A stretch of 64,000 nucleotides of DNA from Variovorax sp. Root473. GTDB lineage: Bacteria > Pseudomonadota > Gammaproteobacteria > Burkholderiales > Burkholderiaceae_C. The stretch lies in contig NZ_LMEV01000015.1 in the NCBI RefSeq assembly GCF_001426505.1, positions 55,046 through 119,045 on the forward strand, in the 5' to 3' direction. Shown here piece after piece: positions 49,314 through 57,968 of this stretch. Every line of letters starts with the position of its first letter. Within the stretch, counting starts at the first letter, position 1. The position numbers were made by a program, and so were the translations under genes. The notes under the pieces are model-generated. The model did no database searches and was not told the origin of the DNA. It was given only the letters and a program-made list of their open reading frames with translations.

Positions 49314-49482
49314 GATGCAGGCCTTTCTTTCAGGGGGTTGGAAGAGGAGACCTGATGGTGCGCGTCGATGCCCGGCGAGTCCTTTCACGGCCGTATCGCC
49401 GTATTTCGGTTTGTTTCACTCGCCCCGCACCCCACCACTTTCACGGTGAATTACGAAGACAAAGGTATGCGAAAGCGCGGGC

Positions 49483-51288
49483 TCAGCCCGCCAGTGCGGC
49501 CGCGGGATCGTCCGCGTCGAGCACGCCCTGCGCCCAGGGTTCGAGCTTGCCGGTGTCGGCGCGCAGCACTTCCTGCTTCACGGCGAGGATGCGCGACGGG
49601 TGCATCGAGAAGCTGCGCAAGCCCAGGCCCAGCAGCAGGCGGGTGAAGGCGACATCGCCCGCCATCTCGCCGCACACCGACACCCCCTTGCCCTGGCGAC
49701 GGCACTCGGTGATGGTGTCGGCCACAAGCTTGAGCACCGCGGGGTGCGCGGGGTCGTACAGGTGGGCGACGGCTTCGTCGGCGCGGTCGATGGCCAGCGT
49801 GTACTGGATCAGGTCGTTGGTGCCGATCGACAGAAAGTCGAAGTGCTTCAGGAAGGTCTTGAGGGTGAGCGCCGCGGCCGGGATCTCGATCATCGCGCCG
49901 AGCTTCACGTGGCCGTACACGGCACCGCGGTTGTCGAGTTCCGCGCGCGCGAAGTCGATCAGCGAGAGCGTCTGGCGGATCTCGCTGGCGTGCGCGAGCA
50001 TCGGAATGAGCAGGTGGATCTCGCCGTGCGCCGCCGCGCGCAGGATGGCGCGCAGCTGCGTGAGGAACATCGCCGGATCGGCCAGGCTCCAGCGGATGGC
50101 GCGCAGCCCGAGCGCGGGGTTCAGGTGCTCCTGCTTGCTGGCGGACTTGCCATCGAGCGGCTTGTCGGCGCCGACGTCGATGGTGCGGATGGTGACGGGC
50201 ATGCCCTGCATGCCCTCGACCGCGCGCTTGTAGGCCTGGTACTGCTCTTCTTCGTCGGGCAGGCGTGTCTGGCGCGCCGAGTTCTCGCGGCCCATGAAAA
50301 GGAATTCGGAGCGAAACAGTCCTACGCCCACGGCGCCGGCCTTCACGGCGCCGGCCGTGTCCTCGGGCATCTCGATGTTGGCCAGCAGCTCGACGCGCTG
50401 GCCGTCGAGCGTGACGGCGGGCTTGTGGCGCAGCCGCGCAAGCCGGCCGCGTTCGAGGTCGCCCTGGCGCTGCTTGAAGCCGTACTCGGCCAGGATGATC
50501 GGCGACGGGTCGACGATCATCACGCCGGCGTCGCCATCGATGATGACCCAGTCGTCCTGGCGCACCAGCTGGCTCGCGGAGCGTGCGCCGACGATGGCCG
50601 GGATGTCCATGCTGCGCGCGACGATGGCGGTGTGCGAGGTGCGCCCGCCCACGTCGGTGACAAAGCCGGCGAACACGCTCTTCTTGAACTGCAGCATGTC
50701 GGCCGGCGAGAGGTCGTGCGCGATGAGCACCAGCGGCACGTCGAAGCCGTCGCCCGCGGTGGGGTCGTCGTCTTCGTCGTCGTGGTGCGCGGCTGCGCGC
50801 TTGCGGCGCGGCGGGCTCGGCGCGAGCACGGCGGCCGTGCCCTTCATGCGATGCAGCATGCGCTCGACCACCTGTTCGAGGTCGGCCTTGCGCTCGCGCA
50901 GGTACGGGTCCTCCATCTCGTCGAACTGGCGCGCGATGACCTCGAGCTGCGTGGTCAGCGCCCATTCGGCGTTGTACAGCCGCTCGCTGATCCAGTGCTT
51001 CACGCCGCCGCTCAGGACCTCGTCCTGCAGCAGCATCTGGTGCACCTCGAGCAGCGCCGCGAGCTCGTGCGGGGCGTCGTTCGGGCCCATCTGCGCCACG
51101 CTGGCCTGCAGTTTCGTGAGCTCGTCGGCCACCGCGTTGCGCGCGGTGCGCACGCGGTCGATTTCGGTCTCGATCTCGTCGGGCTTGATGAAGTAGTGCG
51201 CCACGTCGATGCGGCTGGACACCACCAGCACCGCGCGGCCGATGGCAATGCCACGGGCGACGGGAAGACCGTGGACTGCGAAGGTCAT
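49483..51288 (-). CDS. ptsI: phosphoenolpyruvate-protein phosphotransferase (PTS enzyme I)
   Basis: 601 aa. Enzyme I passes the PEP phosphate to HPr through the His in GGRTSHTAIVARS. C-terminal PEP-binding motifs: VGLFRSEFLFMGR, the metal ligands in IGTNDLIQYTLAIDR, and the Cys of VSVCGEM. It has an unusual insertion of about 25 residues around residues 152-178 (PPRRKRAAAHHDDEDDDP), first basic then acidic, shortly before the phospho-His domain core. ATG 51288 is chosen; the frame upstream is the translated dispersed repeat copy D. Confidence 0.95.
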   Translation of the reverse strand: MTFAVHGLPVARGIAIGRAVLVVSSRIDVAHYFIKPDEIETEIDRVRTARNAVADELTKLQASVAQMGPNDAPHELAALLEVHQMLLQDEVLSGGVKHWISERLYNAEWALTTQLEVIARQFDEMEDPYLRERKADLEQVVERMLHRMKGTAAVLAPSPPRRKRAAAHHDDEDDDPTAGDGFDVPLVLIAHDLSPADMLQFKKSVFAGFVTDVGGRTSHTAIVARSMDIPAIVGARSASQLVRQDDWVIIDGDAGVMIVDPSPIILAEYGFKQRQGDLERGRLARLRHKPAVTLDGQRVELLANIEMPEDTAGAVKAGAVGVGLFRSEFLFMGRENSARQTRLPDEEEQYQAYKRAVEGMQGMPVTIRTIDVGADKPLDGKSASKQEHLNPALGLRAIRWSLADPAMFLTQLRAILRAAAHGEIHLLIPMLAHASEIRQTLSLIDFARAELDNRGAVYGHVKLGAMIEIPAAALTLKTFLKHFDFLSIGTNDLIQYTLAIDRADEAVAHLYDPAHPAVLKLVADTITECRRQGKGVSVCGEMAGDVAFTRLLLGLGLRSFSMHPSRILAVKQEVLRADTGKLEPWAQGVLDADDPAAALAG

Positions 51289-51319
51289 GCGCGTGGACCG
51301 AAGGTCATCGGCCGCCGCC

Positions 51320-51385
51320 GGGCCGTCCCAAGGCGGCCGAGCCCCCTCGGGGGGCAGCGACGACACGCAGTGCGGAGCGTGGGGG
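51320..51385 (-). repeat. dispersed 3'-UTR repeat, diverged copy D (after ptsH)
   Basis: Minus strand: CCCCCACGCT begins 6 nt after the ptsH stop, followed by GCACTGCGTGTCGTCGC, a C6/G6-type hairpin and a GGCCGCC...GGCGGCC-like end. Shares the layout but only part of the sequence of copies A-C. Fills the gap between ptsH and ptsI. Confidence 0.75.
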
Positions 51386-51391
51386 CCACAG

Positions 51392-51661
51392 TCATTCGCC
51401 TTCGCCGAATTTGTCGTCCATGAGCTGGACGATGGCGTTCATGGCTTCTTCTTCCTGCGGGCCGTTGGTCTCGAGCTCGACGGTCACGCCGAGGCCGGCG
51501 GCCAGCATCATGACGCCCATGATGCTCTTGGCATTGATGCGGCGGTCGCCGCGCGACAGCCACACCTCGCACGGGTAGCTGCCGGCGAGCTTGGTCAGCT
51601 TGGCCGACGCGCGTGCGTGCAGGCCCAGCTTATTGCTGATGGTCACGGATTTCTTGATCAC
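51392..51661 (-). CDS. ptsH: PTS phosphocarrier protein HPr
   Basis: 89 aa. The phospho-His site is NKLGLHARAS (His near residue 16) and the regulatory Ser region is KSIMGVMML. The start is GTG at 51661, inside the EIIA gene (32-nt overlap). No strong Shine-Dalgarno, consistent with translational coupling. Without sugar permeases in the neighbourhood it probably serves the nitrogen/carbon regulatory PTS rather than bulk sugar uptake. Confidence 0.95.
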   Translation of the reverse strand: MIKKSVTISNKLGLHARASAKLTKLAGSYPCEVWLSRGDRRINAKSIMGVMMLAAGLGVTVELETNGPQEEEAMNAIVQLMDDKFGEGE

Positions 51662-52085
51662 TGTGCTTTCTTTTCGCCTGGTTCTGGGGAGCCGCCACCG
51701 CCACCTGCATGACGCCGGCAGTGCCGCCCGCGAGCGCGCGCTGCACCAGCGTCTCGAGCGGTTCGTGGCGGTAGGTGACGGCGCGCAGCAGCATCGGCAG
51801 GTTGACACCGGCCACGAGCCGCGAGCGCACGCCGTCCACCAGCTTCTGCGCGACGTTGCAGGGTGTGGCACCGAACACGTCGGCCAGCACCAGCACCTGC
51901 GAGCGCGGCGCATGGAGTTGCTGCGCGAGCGTGATGCGCGCGGCGGCCAGCGTTTCCTCGGGCGACACGTTGGGCAGCACGTCGAGCGCCACGACCGCCT
52001 GCTCGCAGTCGGGGAACACATGCAGCGCGCATTGCCGCAGCGCCTGTGCGAACGGGGAATGGGCAATGATGAGGATGCTGTTCAT
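51630..52085 (-). CDS. PTS EIIA component, mannose-type
   Basis: 151 aa. EIIA-Man domain, with the phospho-His in IIAHSPFAQAL (His9). The later stretch VLVLADVFGATPCNVAQKLV is the family's second block. It ends with a charged tail (NQAKRKHSDQEI) encoded over the HPr start. No EIIB, EIIC or EIID genes follow, so it likely has a regulatory role, as described for the similar EIIA-HPr-EI trio of betaproteobacteria. Confidence 0.92.
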   Translation of the reverse strand: MNSILIIAHSPFAQALRQCALHVFPDCEQAVVALDVLPNVSPEETLAAARITLAQQLHAPRSQVLVLADVFGATPCNVAQKLVDGVRSRLVAGVNLPMLLRAVTYRHEPLETLVQRALAGGTAGVMQVAVAAPQNQAKRKHSDQEIRDHQQ

Positions 52086-52230
52086 GCGGCTCGGAGGACG
52101 ACGCGTCGATTATGCGGGGGCGCCCAGAGGAAGTAGAGACATGGAGGACACAACGCGCCAGCCGGGGAATGCGGCCATTTGCGCCGCGGCAACAGCTACA
52201 AAAACGATAGCTGCGCCTCGCGGCCCGGAC

Positions 52231-52767
52231 TCATGGCAGGCGCAGGCCCTCGAAGAAGGTCTTGGTCGCCTCGGGCGAGGACGGACGGCCGAGCACGGTG
52301 GCCTGGTAGAGCGACACGCTGCCGTCTTTCTGCGACTGCGCGAACCAGAGCACCTGGACCGGCGCCACGCCCTGCTGCGCCGATTGCCCGTCGAGCCGCC
52401 ACGGTGCGGGAACGGCCGTGGCGCGCGGCAATGTGGCCGGTCCCTGGATCACCTGCGCCACGCCCAGTTGGCCGTGCGTGGCTGTGCGCCAGGCCGTGAG
52501 CCAGGCCTCCGCCTGCGCCGGGCTGGTGGCGGCGGCATGGGCCACGGCGAAGGTCGCGCCGCCGGCTTCGCAGCCGGTCATGTCGACCTGCACCGACTCG
52601 GCGCCCAACGGCAGCGCGCGCTGGGCGCGGTCGGCCTTGCAGGGCAGCAGCGCGACCAGGCCGGCGTCGGCGATCGGCACTTCGCGCCAGTTGAAGGTGG
52701 GGCTGCAGGCGCCCAGTGCGGCGGCCAGGGCCAGCACGGGCCAGGAAGGGGAAGGAAGCGATGGCAT
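52231..52767 (-). CDS. hypothetical lipoprotein
   Basis: 178 aa. Lipoprotein signal MPSLPSPSWPVLALAAALGAC with the lipidated Cys at residue 21, then SPTFNWREVPIADAGLVALLPCKADRA. Two further Cys (LLPCKADR, MTGCEAGG) could form a disulfide. No named family recognised. ATG 52767 places the lipobox correctly; the frame to 52830 is rejected. Located upstream of the PTS genes on the same strand but with 145 nt between, and divergent from the TlpA-like gene. Confidence 0.78.
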   Translation of the reverse strand: MPSLPSPSWPVLALAAALGACSPTFNWREVPIADAGLVALLPCKADRAQRALPLGAESVQVDMTGCEAGGATFAVAHAAATSPAQAEAWLTAWRTATHGQLGVAQVIQGPATLPRATAVPAPWRLDGQSAQQGVAPVQVLWFAQSQKDGSVSLYQATVLGRPSSPEATKTFFEGLRLP

Positions 52768-52870
52768 CGAAGGGCGATTATCGAACGGCCTTCGAGAGGA
52801 TGAAGGCCGTATGCGGACGCGATCCGGCACGCGGAACTAAAATCGCCGCGCCTCTCTCATTCAGGTGCCC

Positions 52871-53368
52871 ATGAAAAAATACCTCGCTGCCGCCGCCGTC
52901 GTGATCGCCCTGGCCGCCGGCGTGGGCGTGTACCTCGGTTCGGGCAGCACGGCCGCTCCGGCCTCGACCTTCGTGCTGCTCGACGGCACCACCAAGAGCA
53001 CGGCCGACCTGAAGGGCAAGGTCACGCTGGTCAACTTCTGGGCCACGAGCTGCGTGACCTGCGTGGCCGAGATGCCCAAGGTGATCTCGACCTACGACAA
53101 GTACAAGGCCAAGGGCTACGACACGCTGGCCGTGGCCATGAGCTACGACCCGCCGAGCTACGTCGTCAACTTTGCCGAGACGCGCAAGCTGCCGTTCAAG
53201 GTGGCAATCGACAACACCGGCAGCGTGGCGCAGGCCTGGGGCGACGTGAAGCTCACGCCAACCACCTTCATCGTCAACAAGAAGGGCGAGATCGTGAAGC
53301 GCTATGTGGGTGAGCCCGACTTTGCCGAGCTGCACAAGCTGATCGAAAAACTGCTGGCGGAAGCTTGA
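52871..53368 (+). CDS. TlpA/ResA-family thiol-disulfide oxidoreductase
   Basis: 165 aa. An N-terminal signal anchor (YLAAAAVVIALAAGVGVYL) precedes a thioredoxin-like domain with the redox motif CVTC in WATSCVTCVAEMP and cis-Pro in LTPTTFIV. It probably reduces periplasmic cysteines, for example for cytochrome c maturation, which would fit the nearby cytochrome genes (inference). ATG 52871 (MKKYLAAA) is preferred to the GTG at 52865. Followed by repeat copy C and a terminator. Confidence 0.92.
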   Translation: MKKYLAAAAVVIALAAGVGVYLGSGSTAAPASTFVLLDGTTKSTADLKGKVTLVNFWATSCVTCVAEMPKVISTYDKYKAKGYDTLAVAMSYDPPSYVVNFAETRKLPFKVAIDNTGSVAQAWGDVKLTPTTFIVNKKGEIVKRYVGEPDFAELHKLIEKLLAEA

Positions 53369-53372
53369 CTCG

Positions 53373-53460
53373 CCCCCAGGCTGCGCGCACTTCGTGTCGC
53401 GCGCGCCTTCCCCCTGCCCGGGGGCGATACCAGCGGCCCGGCAAAGCCGGTTCCGCGGTA
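53373..53460 (+). repeat. dispersed 3'-UTR repeat, copy C (after the TlpA-like gene)
   Basis: Starts CCCCCAGGCTGCGCGCAC 4 nt after the stop codon, then TTCGTGTCGCGCGCG, a CCCC/GGGG hairpin, CCGGCAAAGCCGG hairpin, and TTCCGCGGTA. The terminator begins 12 nt later. Same arrangement as copy A. Confidence 0.9.
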
Positions 53461-53471
53461 TCCCTGGAATG

Positions 53472-53496
53472 AAAAAGGCGCTCCTTGCGGAGCGCC
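53472..53496. terminator. bidirectional Rho-independent terminator
   Basis: AAAAAGGCGCTCC hairpin with GGAGCGCCTTTTT, loop TT-GC. Shared by the TlpA-like gene and the convergent cytochrome c' gene. Confidence 0.9.
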
Positions 53497-53520
53497 TTTT
53501 TCATTGCGAAAGCCCGCGGC

Positions 53521-53967
53521 TTACTGGTTGCGGAAGCTGTCGTGGCAGGCCTTGCAGCTCGCGCCGGTCGGGCCGAACTGGGCCTTGAGCGCGTCGATAT
53601 TGCCGGCCTTGGCGGCAACCACCAGCTTGCCGGTCTCGGCGATGACCTTGTCCTGGTGTTCCTTGAACTTCGCGGCTTCCTTCCAGACCTCGGGCTTGGC
53701 TTTGCCGCCCTCGGTGCCCGCGCCGAAGCCGGCCCAGGGCAGCTTGGCCATGTCGGCCACGACCTCGGCATTGGCGGCAGCGGCGGCGGCGTCGTAGGGC
53801 ACGCGGCCGTTGGCCATGGCGCCGAGACGTCCGAAGTGCTGGCCCATCACGAAGAGCGCGCTCTGGCGGTACTTGATGGCGTCCTCGGGCTTGGCGAACT
53901 GTGCCGCGGCGGGCAGGGACATCACAGCGCAGGCGGCTGCGAGGGCGAGCGAAGCAAAACGGATCAT
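53521..53967 (-). CDS. cytochrome c' (class II c-type cytochrome)
   Basis: 148 aa. The signal peptide ends near AAAQF; the mature four-helix bundle carries the heme motif at the C-terminus (CKACH, 14 residues or fewer from the end), the mark of class II cytochromes. Matching helices: YRQSALFVMGQHFGRLGAMA and FKEHQDKVIAETGKL. May bind NO or act in electron transfer. ATG 53967 with AAGGAAGGA. Divergent from a cytochrome b561 gene with 167 nt between starts. Confidence 0.93.
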   Translation of the reverse strand: MIRFASLALAAACAVMSLPAAAQFAKPEDAIKYRQSALFVMGQHFGRLGAMANGRVPYDAAAAAANAEVVADMAKLPWAGFGAGTEGGKAKPEVWKEAAKFKEHQDKVIAETGKLVVAAKAGNIDALKAQFGPTGASCKACHDSFRNQ

Positions 53968-54134
53968 CGTGGGTCCTTCCTTCAGGGTGTGGGGGTTTCG
54001 GCACCGTCGAACGCGGTGCTGCAGGCAGTGTAGGGGTTGCCCGTGTCGGGCGCATAGCAACAACCCGGTGCAACGACCGGGCCGGACTTTGCTAATCTGC
54101 GCCTTCCGCAGCCTCGCGCCCCGGCGCTTTTTCG

Positions 54135-54842
54135 ATGACCGACACCCTCTCGGTGGCCCGCACACGCGTCTGGGACCTGCCGACCCGCCTCTTTCATTGG
54201 GCGCTCGCCTTCGCCGTGATCGGCCTGATCGTGACGGGCCTGAACGGCATCATGGAATGGCATTTCCGCCTCGGCTACACCGTGCTGGCGCTGCTGCTGT
54301 TTCGCCTGGTCTGGGGTTTCGTGGGCGGACGCTGGTCGCGGTTCGCGGCCTTCATCTACGCCCCGGGCTCGGTCATCGCCTACCTGCGTGGCAAATCACA
54401 CCCCGACCACCTGATCGGCCACACGCCACTGGGCGCGCTGTCGGTGTTCGCCGTGCTGGCGCTGCTGATCCTGCAGGTTGCCACCGGGCTGATGGCCGAC
54501 GACGAGATTTCCGCCTCCGGGCCACTGACCCGTTTTGTCTCGGGCGCCATGGTGAGCCTGGCAACCGGCTGGCACAAGGCGCAGGGCAAGTGGATCGTGA
54601 TTGTCCTCGTGAGCCTGCATGTGCTGGCGGTGCTGTTCTATGTGCTGGTCAAGCGGCACCGGCTGGTCGGGCCCATGCTGTCGGGCGACAAGCTGGTGGT
54701 CGCGGGTGCCGCCTCCAACAGCCATCGGAATGGCAACGACGTGGCCTCGAGCCGGGACGATGCGGCATCGCGCACGCTGGCACTGGTGCTGTTCGCGCTG
54801 TGCGCGGGCGTGGCGTTCTGGGTGGCGTCGTTGCGCGTATGA
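54135..54842 (+). CDS. cytochrome b561-family / Ni-hydrogenase-type cytochrome b
   Basis: 235 aa with four main TM helices and a C-terminal fifth. Axial-His candidates occur in RLFHWALAFAVIG, MEWHFRLGY and LVSLHVLAVLFYVLVKRH. VWDLPTRLFHW is the family start. Next to a divergent cytochrome c', a common pairing in which the b-type protein supplies electrons to the periplasmic c'. Ends with a short extra TM helix (LALVLFALCAGVAFWVA). ATGA overlap with the acetyltransferase gene. Confidence 0.9.
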   Translation: MTDTLSVARTRVWDLPTRLFHWALAFAVIGLIVTGLNGIMEWHFRLGYTVLALLLFRLVWGFVGGRWSRFAAFIYAPGSVIAYLRGKSHPDHLIGHTPLGALSVFAVLALLILQVATGLMADDEISASGPLTRFVSGAMVSLATGWHKAQGKWIVIVLVSLHVLAVLFYVLVKRHRLVGPMLSGDKLVVAGAASNSHRNGNDVASSRDDAASRTLALVLFALCAGVAFWVASLRV

Positions 54843-55429
54843 GCGGCTTTTCCGTCTCTCGCCCGCTGCCGCTGTCGGACCTGCCGGCCGTGGTGCTCCT
54901 CACGCCCGAGGAACCGCATGAGTTCGAGGCCGTGCGCGCGATCTTTCGCGACTACGCGAGCTCGCTGGCCATCGACCTCGGCTTCCAGGACTTCGACGGT
55001 GAGTTGGCCGGCCTGCCCGGCGACTATGCCGAGCCGCGCGGCACCTTGCTGCTCGCGCTGGTCGATCCCGCCCATGTGAACGAAGACGCAGGCCGCGCCG
55101 TGCCCATGCTGAAGCGTGCCGACTGCACGCTCGCCCACGTGGCGGGCTGCTGCGCGCTGCGCCCGCTCGACAACACGGACTACGCGAACGCGGCGGAAAT
55201 GAAACGCCTGTATGTTCGCCCCGGGTTCCGGGGCCTCGGGCTCGGCCGGCAACTGGCCGAAGCCATCCTGGATGCGGCGCGCAGCGCGGGCTATGCCTGC
55301 GTGCTGCTCGACACCCTCAACGACATGGAGTCGGCGCGCGCCCTCTACGAAGACCTGGGTTTCGCGGAGGTGCCGCCCTACTATCACAACCCCGTCGCCG
55401 GGGCTCATTACCTCAAAGTCGAGCTCTAA
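54839..55429 (+). CDS. GNAT-family N-acetyltransferase
   Basis: 196 aa. The acetyl-CoA binding motif A is clear: LYVRPGFRGLGLGRQLAE with the following AGYACVLLDTL, and the beta-bulge/late strand ARALYEDLGFAEVPPYY. Motif start EFEAVRAIFRDYASSLAIDLGFQDF resembles the YitI/PhnO-like small-molecule acetyltransferases. Substrate unknown. ATG overlaps the previous stop by 4 nt; convergent with the peroxiredoxin gene (7 nt apart). Confidence 0.92.
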   Translation: MSGFSVSRPLPLSDLPAVVLLTPEEPHEFEAVRAIFRDYASSLAIDLGFQDFDGELAGLPGDYAEPRGTLLLALVDPAHVNEDAGRAVPMLKRADCTLAHVAGCCALRPLDNTDYANAAEMKRLYVRPGFRGLGLGRQLAEAILDAARSAGYACVLLDTLNDMESARALYEDLGFAEVPPYYHNPVAGAHYLKVEL

Positions 55430-55436
55430 GCCGACT

Positions 55437-55943
55437 TCAACCGCGGGCTTGTGCGAGCAGCGTGTCGGCGTCGCTCACTTCGAACTTGCCCGGGCCTTCG
55501 ACGTTCAGCGTCGCGACCTTGCCGTCCTTCACGAGCATCGAATAACGGTTGCTGCGCAGGCCCATGCCGCGGCCGGTCAGGTCGAGCGTGAGGCCGGTGG
55601 CTTTGGCGAAATCGGCACTGCCGTCGGCCAGCATGCGCACCTTGGTGCCGGTCTTCTGGTCGCGCGCCCAGGCGCCCATCACGAAGGCGTCATTCACGCT
55701 CACACACCAGATCTCGTCCACGCCGGCGGCCTTGAAGTCGTCGAAGTGCTGCACATAGCCCGGCACGTGCTTGGCCGAGCAGGTGGGCGTGAAAGCGCCC
55801 GGCAGTGCGAACAGCGCGATGGTCTTGCCCGCCGTGGCCTTGGTCACGTCGACCGGGTTCGGGCCGATGCTGCAGCCTTCGCCCTCGACTTCGGAATATT
55901 CCTGCAGGGTGGCCGAAGGAAGGGTGTCGCCGACTTTGATCAT
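55437..55943 (-). CDS. peroxiredoxin (Prx5 / hybrid redoxin type)
   Basis: 168 aa. The catalytic motif PGAFTPTCSAKH carries the peroxidatic Cys; the only other Cys are in GEGCSIG and EIWCVSV. Further family blocks VSVNDAFVMGAWA and RSNRYSMLV. Reduces hydroperoxides using thioredoxin or glutaredoxin donors. ATG 55943 has the best context (AGGAGC upstream on the minus strand). Located after the terminator of the ribosomal cluster, so transcribed separately. Confidence 0.93.
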   Translation of the reverse strand: MIKVGDTLPSATLQEYSEVEGEGCSIGPNPVDVTKATAGKTIALFALPGAFTPTCSAKHVPGYVQHFDDFKAAGVDEIWCVSVNDAFVMGAWARDQKTGTKVRMLADGSADFAKATGLTLDLTGRGMGLRSNRYSMLVKDGKVATLNVEGPGKFEVSDADTLLAQARG

Positions 55944-55964
55944 GTAATTAGCTCCTGAAAAAGA

Positions 55965-55991
55965 AAAACGGCCCACATTGTGGGCCGTTTT
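55965..55991 (-). terminator. Rho-independent terminator of the ribosomal protein cluster
   Basis: AAAACGGCCCAC-ATT-GTGGGCCGTTTT, a perfect 12-bp stem with A/T flanks, 36 nt after the rpsQ stop. Active orientation is minus. Confidence 0.92.
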
Positions 55992-56026
55992 CGGATGGGT
56001 TGCCTCGGGGGCAACCGAGTGCTTGA

Positions 56027-56296
56027 TCAGACCAGGGCGGCCTTCTCGACCAGACGGGTCACAACCCAGTTCTTGGTCTTCGAGATCGGACGGCTTTCCG
56101 TGATCTCGATGGTGTCGCCCAGCTTGTACTCGCCCTTTTCGTCATGGGCGTGGTACTTGCTCGTCTTGGCCACGATCTTGCCGTAGAGCTCGTGCTTCAC
56201 ACGGCGCTCGACCAGCACGGTCACGGTCTTGGCACGCTTGTCGCTGACCACCTTGCCGATCAAGGTGCGCTTGAGGGATTTTTTAGCTTCCGTCAT
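56027..56296 (-). CDS. rpsQ: 30S ribosomal protein S17
   Basis: 89 aa. Family blocks: [23 protein letters not shown] and [17 protein letters not shown]. The ATG at 56296 with AAGGAG spaced 6 nt is preferred to a GTG at 56302. Last gene of the leftward rplC-rpsQ unit; the usual next genes (rplN onward) are absent here. Confidence 0.97.
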   Translation of the reverse strand: MTEAKKSLKRTLIGKVVSDKRAKTVTVLVERRVKHELYGKIVAKTSKYHAHDEKGEYKLGDTIEITESRPISKTKNWVVTRLVEKAALV

Positions 56297-56305
56297 GTTC
56301 ACTCC

Positions 56306-56557
56306 TTACTTGGCGGCTTGGGTCTCTTGCTCTTTCTGAGCAAGAATGGTCTTGGCGCGCGCGATGTCGCGACGCGTCACGCGCAGCGTCGTGGTGTTCG
56401 ACAGCTGCTGCGTGGCCTTCTGCATGCGCAGGCCGAAATGGGCCTTCTGCAGATCCTTGATTTCGGCTTGCAGGCCTGCGACGTCCTTCGTGCGCAGGGT
56501 TGCAGCCTTCGTCACCTTGGCCGAAGCCGCGGTTTCCTTCTTCTTACGGGTTGCCAT
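56306..56557 (-). CDS. rpmC: 50S ribosomal protein L29
   Basis: 83 aa, longer than the usual 63-66 aa by a Lys/Ala-rich N-terminal extension of about 20 residues ([19 protein letters not shown]). The helical-hairpin core follows ([26 protein letters not shown]). GAGGAGA precedes the ATG at 56557. Confidence 0.95.
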   Translation of the reverse strand: MATRKKKETAASAKVTKAATLRTKDVAGLQAEIKDLQKAHFGLRMQKATQQLSNTTTLRVTRRDIARAKTILAQKEQETQAAK

Positions 56558-56570
56558 GGGTGTTCTCCTC

Positions 56571-56987
56571 TCAGGCGCCGAGCTGGCGAGCGACGAACGT
56601 CGTACGCAGCGGAAGCTTGGCGGCGGCCAGGCGGAACGCTTCGCGGGCGAGTTCTTCGGGCACGCCGACGATCTCGAACACGATCTTGCCAGGCTGAATT
56701 TCAGCGACGTAGTACTCGGGGTTGCCCTTACCGTTACCCATCCGCACTTCAGCGGGCTTGGTAGAGATTGGCTTGTCCGGGAACACGCGGATCCAGATAC
56801 GGCCACCGCGCTTCACGTGACGCGAAATCGCGCGACGAGCGGCTTCGATCTGGCGCGCCGTGAGGCGGCCGCGGTCGGTGCATTTGAGACCGAAATCACC
56901 AAACGCAACCGAGTTACCCGTGGTTGCGATGCCGGTGTTGCGGCCCTTTTGTTCCTTGCGGAACTTTCTGCGTGCAGGTTGCAGCAT
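56571..56987 (-). CDS. rplP: 50S ribosomal protein L16
   Basis: 138 aa. Typical start [17 protein letters not shown] and later FGDFGLKC and [19 protein letters not shown]. Sits at the A-site/tRNA elbow region of the 50S subunit. Between rpsC and rpmC as usual. Confidence 0.98.
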   Translation of the reverse strand: MLQPARRKFRKEQKGRNTGIATTGNSVAFGDFGLKCTDRGRLTARQIEAARRAISRHVKRGGRIWIRVFPDKPISTKPAEVRMGNGKGNPEYYVAEIQPGKIVFEIVGVPEELAREAFRLAAAKLPLRTTFVARQLGA

Positions 56988-57039
56988 GTTTTGTTACTCC
57001 GTGAGGGCCCCAGGCACTTGCGTGCCCGGGAGCGACCGA

Positions 57040-57951
57040 TTACTCGGTCTTGGCACCGTCCGCTGCTGCAGCGGGCGCGGCTTTGCGGACGCGCTTAACG
57101 GCGGGTTTCGAGTCTGCACCGGCACCGCCGGTTGCTTCTGCGGGCTTGTCGCTGCCATCGGCCGGAGCGGTGTTGCCACCGATCGGACCACGGGCACCGG
57201 CACGGGGGCCGGGACCACGGCGGTCGCCACCCGGACGGTCGCCAGGGCGACCATCACGGCGGGGACCACGCGGGCGGCGCTCTTCGTCCGGACGCGGCGT
57301 TTCGACGGCGGGCAGGTCGTTACGACCCAGCGTGTCGCCCTTGTAGACCCAGACCTTGACGCCGATGACGCCGTACGTGGTCTTGGCTTCCGAGGTGCCG
57401 TAGTCGATGTCGGCGCGCAGCGTGTGGAGGGGCACGCGACCTTCGCGGTACCACTCGCAACGAGCGATTTCGATGCCGTTCAGGCGGCCCGACGACATGA
57501 TCTTGATGCCCAGGGCACCCAGACGCATGGCGTTTTGCATGGCGCGCTTCATGGCACGGCGGAACATGATCCGCTTTTCGAGCTGTTGCGTGATGCTGTC
57601 AGCGATCAGCTGCGCATCGATTTCGGGCTTGCGCACTTCCTCGATGTTCACTGCCACCGGCACGCCGAGCTGCTTGCCCAGTTCGCGCTTGAGGTTCTCG
57701 ATGTCTTCGCCCTTCTTGCCGATCACGACGCCCGGACGAGCCGAGTAGATCGTGATGCGTGCGTTCTTGGCGGGACGCTCGATCATGACGCGCGACACCG
57801 AAGCGTTCTTCAGCTTCTTCTTCAGGTATTCGCGAACCTTGATGTCTTCGGCCAGCATGCCCGCGAAATCGCGGTCGCTTGCGTACCAACGGCTGGACCA
57901 GTTACGGGTGACCGCAAGGCGGAACCCGGTTGGGTGGATTTTCTGTCCCAT
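57040..57951 (-). CDS. rpsC: 30S ribosomal protein S3, with extended C-terminus
   Basis: 303 aa versus about 233 in E. coli. Normal [14 protein letters not shown] start, KH domain ([20 protein letters not shown]) and C-terminal domain. The final 75 or so residues are a low-complexity basic/Ala/Gly/Pro tail ([16 protein letters not shown] repeats), found in this lineage and probably disordered. ATG 57951; upstream extension rejected. Confidence 0.97.
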   Translation of the reverse strand: MGQKIHPTGFRLAVTRNWSSRWYASDRDFAGMLAEDIKVREYLKKKLKNASVSRVMIERPAKNARITIYSARPGVVIGKKGEDIENLKRELGKQLGVPVAVNIEEVRKPEIDAQLIADSITQQLEKRIMFRRAMKRAMQNAMRLGALGIKIMSSGRLNGIEIARCEWYREGRVPLHTLRADIDYGTSEAKTTYGVIGVKVWVYKGDTLGRNDLPAVETPRPDEERRPRGPRRDGRPGDRPGGDRRGPGPRAGARGPIGGNTAPADGSDKPAEATGGAGADSKPAVKRVRKAAPAAAADGAKTE

Positions 57952-57968
57952 ATTTCTTCCAGGCCTTC

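Noticed and set aside
49483..51366. Longer enzyme I beginning MSSLPPEGARPPWDG
   Set aside because: The extra 26 residues are translated from dispersed repeat copy D; MTFAVHGLPVARG at 51288 is a standard enzyme I start.
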